A stretch of DNA of 64,000 nt from Codonopsis lanceolata (taxonomy: Eukaryota > Streptophyta > Magnoliopsida > Asterales > Campanulaceae). The DNA is taken from contig CM028377.1 in assembly GCA_013146195.2 (NCBI GenBank), positions 104,747,547 to 104,811,546 of the forward strand. Reading direction: 5' to 3'. Shown piece by piece: positions 55,076-64,000 of the stretch. Position 1 is the first letter of the stretch, and every line of letters begins with the position of its first letter. Under the pieces are notes generated by a model, which did not search any database, was not told where the DNA came from, and worked only from the letters and a program-made list of their open reading frames with translations. The position numbers were made by a program, and so were the translations under genes.

Positions 55076-56400
55076 GGTAGGAATAAACGAGTCAATCATA
55101 ACTGAGGAACAATGTGGGTAAGAGATCGCGTACACTGTTGGGAAGAAAAACGAGATCAAAGCAAGGCTTGGGGGGAAGGGCCTTCCGTGGAGCCGAAGGT
55201 GGTGCTTGAACTCGCAGAAAAGTTGGAAAGGGTCCAACATGACTTTAATGTGTTAAAGGAACATGTGTTGGAGCAAATCGAGGCGGTCAAGGGGACTGCC
55301 GAGGTAGCCAACAACGACATCGTAGCTTGATTTGCGCAGCTGGAAGACGTCGTCCATGGCTTGAAAGATTACATCAAGGGGATGCAGGAAAACATAACTT
55401 TGTGCAAGAAGGTCATGACGAATGGGAATGTTGGTGGGACTTTTGGCAATCTAAGGATAGATTGCCCCAAGCCAGCAAGCTTCGATGGGACACGGGGATG
55501 CCAAGGAAGTAGAAAACTACTTGTGGTGCCTGGAGAAATACTTTGATGGCCTAGGCTAAGTTGGTGGCGCATGAAGAAGGTTGATATTGAACAAGGGGTG
55601 TGCAAGATTGACACATGGGAAGAGTTTAAGGGTGAACTCAAGCGAAACTTCTACCCAGAGAATATGGTTTATGAAGCATAAAGGAACCTACGGGAATTGA
55701 AGCACCGTGGAGCAATGCGGGACTATGTGAAAGAGTTCACTAGGTTAGTGCTACAAATCCCAAACATGTCATATGATGACTCCCTGTTCTACTTTGTCGA
55801 TGGGTTGCAACATTGGCCCAAGCAGGAGATGTATCGACGGGGAGTCAAAGCAGGGGACGAGGCCATTGCGGTAGCTGAATCTCTTGGGGACTATCGACCA
55901 AACCCTCCCTCTAAAGGAATAAAATGTTAAAGGCTCTTATTCGACCAAAGGTGGGGGAGATAAGTCATAGGAAAGAAATGGCTAAAAAGACCAAGGGAAA
56001 CCGTCGTGAACCAATTATGATGATAAGAAGAAGGCCTTTGTACCAAAGGGCAGGTGTTTCGTGTGCAAAAGGGCACAAGCTATGAACAGTTGCCCAAAAC
56101 ATGGGTCCTTAACTGCCATGTTGGAGAAACATGATGCTAAAAGAGGAAGACTCAAGCATGTTAGGGTCATTCAAAGTCCTCAATGCTCTCAAAGCAAAAT
56201 CGGTACCCGCCGCTTCCAGCAAGGGACTAATGTATGTGGAGTAAATTTTAAGGTTTTTAACGAGGTAACCAATGCACATAAATCAAGTTACAAAGCTATG
56301 TTCAAAGGGGAGTGTTGTGAAGAATGCAAAAAGTCGAGGATGAACATGAGCATTGTCAGTAAAATGGAAAACATGTTCTTCAAAGTTTCGCACAACAACT
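55076..56400 (+). pseudogene. Ty3/gypsy-type gag remnant
   Basis: Reading frames after the primer site give a coiled, charged N-terminus (VLELAEKLERVQHDF, then HGLKDYIKGMQEN), a DCPKPASFDGTRG box, the capsid text MRDYVKEFTRLVLQIPNMS, LFYFVDGLQHWPKQEM and RRGVKAGDEAIAVAESL, and a degraded zinc knuckle CFVCKRAQAMNSCPKHG (the expected second His/Cys spacing is damaged). The order is that of plant Ty3/gypsy gag. Stops (for example TGA at 55328-55330) and frameshifts near 55495 and 55540-55690 disable it. It ends near 56400 without protease or polymerase. Confidence 0.82.
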
Positions 56401-56529
56401 AAACATATGATTGCATGTAACTCAATACTCGGCTATAAATATCGGGCAGTATGCAATTACTTTACAATTACCTCTTCAGCTTCCAAAGCACTCTTTCTCT
56501 CACTCTATAATATACCTTTTGTTCTATTA

Positions 56530-56760
56530 TGAAATAAGTATCATTGTGTGTTTTCAATACAAAAATATACGCACACTATAAACACATATTATACATTATA
56601 GTTTTTATTAATGATTTTTAATTTCTAATTTTCTTGTTTCATTTCTCATATAAAAAAAGTTTATACGATACAACTAATAAAAAATAAATGAAAATAAACA
56701 TAAAAAGTAAAAGAATAACCAAAACAAAAATTATCCAGACAGCCCACAACCCCACCGAAC
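56530..56760. repeat. Inverted counterpart of the 52.6-53.0 kb cluster
   Basis: TATCATTGTGTG...AATACAAAAATATACGCACACTATAA is the reverse complement of text at 52990-53035. 56585-56755 is the reverse complement of 52713-52880. The pair brackets the viral relic plus the LTR/gag element. Confidence 0.75.
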
Positions 56761-57531
56761 CAACGTTTTTATTGTTTATTTTCTTCACTTTTTTTTTTTC
56801 CTGTCATTTTCCTAGTTTCCCTTATCTTTTCGATTTTTCTTTTTTCTTCTTCGTATTGGAAGCCCACAAGGCTGATGGTTTTTTTCTTTTTCTAAAGTTA
56901 GAGAGAAATTAAAGGTTTAATTTGATTTAATGACTTATAATATTCAGGTAAAAACTTTCTTTAACAAATTCAATTTAATTTGTCTGCCAAACGAAACATG
57001 AGTAGTACAGGGTGGAGTAAATATACATTTCTTACAATATTGTTAACAACAAAAAATGCAAAAAAATGGAGTAATTTTTTTTCTACTGTTAGATGATCAT
57101 ATTGTTTTAATTGATTACCGATGGGTGTTAATTTTACCAAGTACCAAATAAACAAGGGGAAAGAAACAATAAATCAAAAATAGCATTATCTAAAGCGAAT
57201 CATTAGAACACACCTTTTTTCAGCTTCAAAATATGTGAAAGACGAACAGTTGGTACCCAGTAGTTGTTGTTTTTTAACACCTTCAAACACAAACAGTGGA
57301 GTAGATCGAGTAGTTAAAGGTAGAGACTAGGAGATGATGAAAAAATGAAGTATGAACTAATTATCAACTTACATTGGTAAATCCACTTGTAAAATTGGTG
57401 TTGATTAATTTGAAGCACCCAAACCAATAATGATTGTCCTGCGGAAACACTGCGACTACCTCGTCGTCTTACAACCTCGCAACGGACTCGTGTTGACAAA
57501 AGAACTTAATTAGGCTAATCCAGGAAAGCAA

Positions 57532-57676
57532 CAAGTTCTGGTTTTCTGATGTGAGAGATCAGGAGCTAAGCCTGCAGTAACATAGCATACTAATTCGAGA
57601 ACTACAAGTTTGGTTTTCTGTTTGTGAGAGATCAGGAGCTAAGCTTGCAGACACAAAGCATACTAATCCGAAACTT
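57532..57676. repeat. 73-bp tandem duplication
   Basis: Both units contain GTGAGAGATCAGGAGCTAAG (57551 and 57624), then CTGCAG/TTGCAG and AAAGCATACTAATYCGA-like text. Confidence 0.75.
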
Positions 57677-57768
57677 GGCGGGAAGATTACGTTAGGGGAG
57701 AAGCACAAAGAATTGGGCTAGAAAGAACGGTGATTTGGCGGTGGTGTAAGGGAAGCACAAAGAACAGA

Positions 57769-57785
57769 GGTATGGCTCTGATACC
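57769..57785 (-). promoter_or_regulatory. Possible initiator-Met primer site, minus strand
   Basis: On the minus strand TTGGTATCAGAGCCATACC matches a copia-type primer site. No LTR could be defined beside it, so a leftover leader of an old element or chance are both possible. Confidence 0.35.
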
Positions 57786-58887
57786 AAAGATTGGGTGGGG
57801 AAATTTATCTTGCATTTAAGACCCTCCTAGAATTTCATCTTCTTCCTTGTATTCTCTGTTATTTATCAAAAAAAAAAAAAAAAGAGAGAGAGAGAAAGAA
57901 ACGGAGTGAAGAAGATGAAAAGAGATGATCAGAAAATTATAAGAGTAATTGTGAAAAATGGCATAGCCACCAAAAGAAATAAAAGGTTATTGGGCACTTG
58001 GTAATGAAATTAAATAGATAGCAAAATGCAAGTTTGGGGGAAAAATTTTCCCAAGTCTTTGTCTTTTCAGGTCCTAGCCTAATGAGAAAGAGGAGTGGTT
58101 TACTTTGCTATAAAGGATGTGAATTGTGAAGAGAAATGAAGTCCATACAATTTACTTTGTAAGCAGACCCTTTTTCGATTACATACAGCCTGCCCCCTCA
58201 TTGTTTCCTACAATCTCAGTCTCAATCCCTCGCATTTGCTCCCCTTTCATTCCATCCCTTTTAGTAAGTGCAGTGACAATCCTTCACACATTTTAAACAT
58301 CTACGTTAGTTAATAGTTATTGTACACAATAATTGACATTAACTACTTTTCGTTAATACAAATCAAAACCAATCAAACCAGAGCAAAACGTCTGTGTTTT
58401 AGCTTCCACTTCCACTAAACGACGTTGTTTTGACCCGAAAAAAGCAAAAAAAAAAATGTAAAATGGCCGACAACCGTGTCTGCGCCTTCCCTTTCCACAT
58501 GACAACATTCTAGTGGATTGAATAACTTTTCCATCATTGTTTTTCTTGGCCAATTTTCAACCAAAAAAATTAATCTTTTTTTTCTTGAATTAAAGTATAC
58601 ATTTTTACCTATAAATAGAGACTTGATTTGTTTTATTTGGATATCAGAGAAAATTTCTATGTTTTTTTCAAGTTTTTAGTCTTTTTTTGAAAAAATAATT
58701 AAATTTTTTGAGATAAATATGATGGGTTATGAAAAAGTATTAGATTTTATGTTATTATTGGAAGTGTTTTTTTATAAATTTTTTTTAAATCAAATGAGTA
58801 TCAAATAGATTTTTTTTTTTGATTTTTAATAGATTGTATTTAACTTTATGTTTAATTTGAATGATTTTGACTAAACAACAAAAATAC

Positions 58888-59084
58888 TAGGGGTGTACAG
58901 CCGAACCATCAAACCATCGAACCAAGTCGAACCAAACCGAACCATGCAGTTTGGTTCGGTTTCGGTACAAGGCGGTTCGGTTTTGGTTTCCAAAATCTAA
59001 AAACCGAGTGGTTCGGTTCGGTTTGTGGTTCCTGTCTCCGAACCGAATCGAGTCGAACCGAACCAAACCGAGGTGAATATTATT

Positions 59085-59143
<59 letters not shown>

Positions 59144-59542
59144 TATAATAGTTTATTTTATATCCGGTTGTTTAATTGTTTATAAGTTTATTATATATAT
59201 TGCTACTATTGTTCCATTCTTAATGTTTTCACTTTTAAATTACATTGGATTCAAATTTTCAATTACCATGTTTAATGATATTTGTAAGAAAAGATTGATT
59301 TTTTGTCTATTAATGTTTGATGCTAATTAGTAATTAGCTTAATTTACCGATTAAAATCTATTTGTCTAATTTTAAATGTTTTTACAAATGATTAATTTAA
59401 TTTTTTGTCGAACCATGAAACCAAACCAAACCAAGTGGTTTGGTTTTGTTCGGTTCGGTTTGAGATTTTTGGAACCAAGGGGGTATGATTCGGTTCATGA
59501 TTTTGGTTTAAACCGAACCAAGCCGAACCATGTACACCCCTA
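58888..59542. mobile_element. hAT-type element (non-autonomous)
   Basis: Ends TAGGGGTGTACAGCCGAACC and complement (CGAACCATGTACACCCCTA), 8-bp target duplication AAAAATAC at 58880-58887 and 59543-59550. Subterminal regions are packed with GGTTCGGTT/AACCGAACC motifs on both sides. A (TA)n run lies at 59086-59140. It is 655 bp without a transposase. Confidence 0.92.
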
Positions 59543-59551
59543 AAAAATACA

Positions 59552-59631
59552 GAGCACAATGCCTTGTTTCCAACTTTAAAATAGGGGCCACGAGCACTAT
59601 GCCTTGTTTCCAACTTTAAAATAGGGACCAC
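59552..59631. repeat. 40-bp tandem duplication
   Basis: Two units starting GAGCACAATGCCTTGTTTCC and GAGCACTATGCCTTGTTTCC, directly beside the hAT target duplication. Confidence 0.85.
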
Positions 59632-59724
59632 TTGATGAATTATGGAATGCACTACATATCCAAATGAAAATGAAATGTGTGGAACTATGCGAAGACTTGG
59701 ATTGAATTATCTTTTCTGAGGCAA

Positions 59725-60056
59725 TCTATATATATATAAAGTCTAGGTAGTCTAAAAATAGTAATTTCTCGTCAAAATTTGCATCCCTAAAATAATAACT
59801 TATATTTATAACAAACATTTAATGAATCATATAATTAAATAATAAAAATTCAAATATTTATAACTCCTTGAAACTAGAGCATAGGAACGTCTAGAACCAC
59901 TACATTCATTGCTTTGTTATCCAAACACAACCTTTTATACATATTACCGTTAATTTTCCATTGTTGCCAAATAAATTTCAGAAAAATCATGGATGACTTT
60001 GCTTAAGAAATTTCACTGAAGTGGATCACAAATACTCACAATTAATTCTAACGAAT

Positions 60057-60118
<62 letters not shown>

Positions 60119-60934
60119 TATGAATTTTTTGTCTATTTCACCAAGATTAAAAGTTATTAAAACAAATACTTTCAATGAAATCACATAAACTCACAACCCA
60201 TTATAACTAAATGAAATATATGAATACTTTTCTGTCTATTTCATCGGATCAAAGTTCTTAAAAAAATATTATGAACAAAATTACAAATACTTATTATTGA
60301 TATTAAATATATGACTGACCAACAAAAATATATAGATTTGAAAATTTGTTGTTTGTTTCATCATATTCAAAATTTAAAAAACATCAAATGTTCATCTAAA
60401 ACGCAAATGCACATGATTAATTATAAATGACTGACAAATCTAAAAAATATATCGATTTGAAATAAATAAAATTTAAAAAATACTTCAAGTAACAAGAACT
60501 ATATAATGGTAAATAACAAAACGAAACAAAGAATATTGCAACATAATTTTTCCTCTAACAAAAATAAAATGTTTTGGAAGTGTAAAGTTACCTCTTTTTT
60601 TTAAAAAAATAATGAACCGGCCATTTAATCATGAACGAATTGATTTGCCGTTGTGTTCAAAAAGTAATCAACTTTACATCAAATTGTAGAGTGTCCAAAT
60701 ATTCTCACTTGGAAAGCTATCTTGATGATCCCCCTTCATAGAGTTTTATATTTTCAAGGATAAAGAATGGGGAGAGAGGGACAATTAGTAAAGGGAGTGA
60801 AAAAGAAAAACTAAAATGAGAATTGGTTCCATAAGTTGGGTTAGTAGTTTTTTTTTTTTTTTTTTTTTTCCGATGAGAGGGCAATGTTGCTGGAATAGAT
60901 ATAATGACAAGAGGTAGCGAGACTCAAGACAAGA

Positions 60935-60995
<61 letters not shown>

Positions 60996-61876
60996 TCTAA
61001 AACGATGTTGTTTTAATATCCGTGAGTGGGTCGAAGTAACAAATCCAAGAGATTAAATTTATCTTTTTAATTGTTATTGATTATTGATATTGAAATGAGC
61101 CATAAACAAGCTTAAATCAGTACAAATAAAATTATTTGAGTCAATTTTCAATCAATCATCGTCCATTAAATTTGTTTAGAGTAAGTTTTGTCATTCAATT
61201 AATATGTCGGTTATGAACACGCCGTAACCCATTTATATTTTTGTCTTTTAAAGATTTGAAAAGAATAGGGTGAAAATTGGGTCGGTCTCTTTTGACAGAT
61301 ATTCAACCGCTGTCCACTATGTTTTTTTAATCGGAAAAAAATATTTTTGATGTGAAAGGACGAGTATACCTTTAATGAATCAGTCACGCTTGCGATAAGT
61401 ATTAGTTCATACATTGTCATGCATGATTCAAAATTGTGTAATTGTCATTCTCATTCCATAGTAGTGCATCGCAATTTTAAATCGATGTCTCACGTTCAAA
61501 CTGATCTATTTCCAATTCACAGCGATGCATTGTGATTCTAAATTGATGCATCATGAATCTAAATCGACGTATCGCTACTGAAAATCGATACACTGCGATA
61601 CACATTTTTTTTGTATTTTCATTTTAATTATTTATTTAATTTTCATAAATTGCAGTTATTCCAATTTATTTATTTTATTATTGTTAATCAACTGACACAT
61701 ATATTTCGTTATTTTCATAATAATTTTTAATCAAATGATATTTTTCTATTCATTGAAATAATATCTTCTTTTAGTTTTGTTTTTTGTCTTCATTTTGCTT
61801 GATTATAATTTAACAGAGTATAATTTGATTGAAAAATATATATGTCAGTGTGTTTAACGCACGGGTATAAAACTAG
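59725..61876 (+). mobile_element. Non-autonomous Helitron 2
   Basis: Starts TCTATATATATATAAAGTC after A, a typical Helitron 5' end. It ends with a GTGTGTTTAACGCAC hairpin, then GGGTATAAAACTAG before T at 61877. It is 2152 bp with no Rep or helicase. It contains two long (TA)n tracts (60061-60113, about 60943-60991) and a cluster of GATGCATTGTGAT-like motifs at 61440-61605. Confidence 0.72.
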
Positions 61877-61899
61877 TTGTATTTAATGGTTATAGAGCC

Positions 61900-64000
61900 C
61901 GCACGAATTCTTTTGGTAATAATAATATTATAATTTTTAAATGTAACATTTATTTCTTCTTTTGGTATTAATAGTAGTATAATTTTTAAACTTTTAGGTA
62001 TTATAATTTAAATATTGTAATATAAAACCAACATCATTTTCTAATAAATGTAGAAGTCTTCTAACCAACATGAGATACATAATAATAATAGTATAAGTCT
62101 TTTCTTTTACAACTTTTGAAACCAATATTATTTTCTATCTAGTATGAGATACATTTCTTCTATTGTTAGTAAAATAATTTTATCTACCAACTTTTAAACT
62201 AAACTAATTTTTTGTAACCAATGAGGAATAAATCAGTTTTATTGATAAGATTTTACTTAAAGACTTTTAAAGCCAACATCAACTTCTAACAAATATAATC
62301 ATATATTTTCTTTTGTTAATTTAGTAAAAGTCATTTATCTAAATACTTTTTAAACTAACATCAATTTTTAACTAATATTTTTATATCACTTTTATTAGTA
62401 ATTATAGTAGAGATCCATCTTACATTGGTTATAAATTAATATTGATTTTAGAAATCCTTAAAGTACTCACCTAATAATTGTTGAAAAAATTAGTGTTTTT
62501 AGTGAAATAAATTGTACAACTTGAGACACAAATTTCTTTATGAGTCATTTGTTTGTTGGCAAAGGTGATTGAGCAAATGTATCATACTCGGCAAGAGCAT
62601 TAAAATGATATATTTATTTGTACAAATCGAGTTTTGGATGAATAAGATATCAAAGCTTAAAATATGGTGTTAATAGTGAGTCATTAAAGTAAAGTACTCA
62701 CACAATACCAATATAATAATATTATCTCATATTAGTTAAGAAATGATGTTGGTAGTGAAAGTATTTTTATATAAGATTTCCACTATTATTAACAATAGAA
62801 GATATTAATAGTAAATGTGATTAATATCACAATATCATATTAAACTATTATTTTTAGCTAATGGCTAAAAAATGAAATATGTCAAATCAAGTGATGTGGA
62901 GGCTTGAAAATTCAACAATATCAAAAGTTGGGTGATCTGATACATCTCTTCTATAGTTCTATTGATAATAATATAAAAATTCTTTTATCCAAAGACTTTT
63001 ATAATCAATATCTATTTTTAAATAATGTGGGATGCATCTTTTTTGTAAACAATGTAAGATACATTATCTATAAACATTTTAAACCAATATTACTTTCCTA
63101 ACCAATGTGAAATACATATTTTCTATTGGTAAAAAGTCTTTTATAATTTTTTTAATATATACATCACTCTCTAACCAATGTGAAATACATCTCATCATTT
63201 AGTAATAATAGTAGAAGTTTTTTTTATCTTAAAAATATCTTAAACCAACATCTCTTTCTATATAATGAGATACACCTTTTCTTTTTCTCTTCTCTTCTCT
63301 TCGATTGATGATAAAAGTATAAAAAAAAATTATCTAAAGACTTTCAAAATCAACATTATTTTTTAACAAATGTAGGATGCATCTCTTTTATTGGTAATAA
63401 TGGTAGAAGTCTTGTATCTAATCTAAAATAATTTAAAATCAACATTATTTTCTAACTAATGTGAGATATACATTTTCTATTGGTAATAATGGTAGAAGTC
63501 TTGTATCAAAAGACTTTGAAAACCAACATCACTTTCTAACCAATGTATGATATATCTCTCCTATTGGTACTTAATAATAATATTTTTAAAACCAACTTCA
63601 ATTTCTAATCAATGTGAAATACATCTTTTCTATTGTTAATAATGGTAAAATATTTTGTAATCAATGTGAGATACATCTATTGTAAGAGTGAAAGTCTTTA
63701 ATCTAAAGGCTTTAAAAGCCAACTTTTCTTTTTAAATAATGTGATATACATATCTTTTATTAATAATAAGAGTAGAAGTCTTTTATGTAAGACTTTCAAA
63801 ACTAACATTTTTTTCTAAATGTTGTAAGATATATCTCTTCTATGGTGATAAGTAGAAACATTTTATCAAAATAATTTTAAAACCAACATCAATTTATAAT
63901 CAATATGAAATACATCTCTACTAATATTACCATTAGAAGAGATGTTTCTTATATTTGTTATAAATTGATGTTAGTTTTTAAAGTCATTATAAATCTTTTA
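61900..64000. repeat. Degenerate tandem array, roughly 80-bp unit, runs off the window
   Basis: A consensus of AAAACCAACATCAATTTCT, AACCAATGTGAGATACAT, CTATTGGTAATAATGGTAGA and AGTCTTTTATCTAAAGAC recurs about 15-20 times with heavy divergence and indels. It is clearest from 63000 to 63920 and patchy at 62050-62450. No coding sequence. The right end lies beyond 64000. Confidence 0.75.

Larger units (their letters stand above)
56761..58879. other. Intergenic, no gene supported
   Basis: AT-rich with small open frames only. Contains a 73-bp tandem duplication (about 57532-57676), a primer-site-like sequence on the minus strand (57770-57785) and an A16/GA run at 57870-57893. Confidence 0.45.

Overview
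This window looks like nuclear DNA of a eudicot flowering plant. It is AT-rich, full of transposable elements, and holds very few intact genes. The plant assignment rests on a CC-NB-ARC resistance-type gene, a plant mobile domain (PMD) gene copy, Ty3/gypsy retroelements of Tat/Ogre type, Pack-MULEs carrying plant gene pieces, Helitrons, a tRNA-derived SINE, Stowaway and Tourist MITEs, and a degraded endogenous pararetrovirus. A 100-N gap at 10858-10957 marks a scaffold join. Species cannot be decided from the sequence alone.

Layout. 1-7.3 kb: a TRIM retroelement, a small hAT MITE and gene-poor intergenic DNA. 7.3-9.6 kb: a Mutator-like element (MULE) with 9-bp target duplication that carries broken pieces of two host genes (ribosomal protein P1 and probably a RING-type E3 ligase) and a nested hAT element. 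About 11.2-20.3 kb: two related Tat/Ogre-like retroelement pieces lie head to head, each as 3'UTR - LTR - PBS - 5'UTR, with large hairpin-forming tandem arrays. A second MULE of the same TIR family sits inside the right arm. 20.6-23.2 kb: a broken PMD gene with introns, antisense to that right arm. 24-27.4 kb: a MITE, a perfect 31-bp hairpin, and a MULE carrying an F-box gene fragment. 29.1-35.3 kb: a broken Ty3/gypsy pol region followed by a rearranged cluster of LTRs and tandem arrays.

36.35-38.84 kb (minus): the only long intact coding sequence, a CC-NB-ARC protein with a second, degenerate NB-ARC domain and no LRR. Two MITEs lie just upstream of its start. 39.5-47.6 kb: a nested AT-rich block with one complete non-autonomous Helitron, a copia-like LTR and a decayed Helitron helicase. 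47.8-50.1 kb: a SINE, then a MULE with an unidentified captured gene and a nested hAT MITE. 51.2-52.4 kb: a hAT MITE and a Stowaway. 53.0-54.4 kb: pararetrovirus relic. 54.5-56.4 kb: an LTR plus gag remnant whose promoter contains a 30-bp tandem array of heat shock elements. 58.9-61.9 kb: a hAT element and a second complete Helitron. 61.9-64 kb: a degenerate array of roughly 80-bp repeats.

Except for the NB-ARC gene, coding sequences here are transposon-borne or pararetroviral and carry stops or frameshifts. Family calls come from motif recognition by eye; no alignment or search was run.
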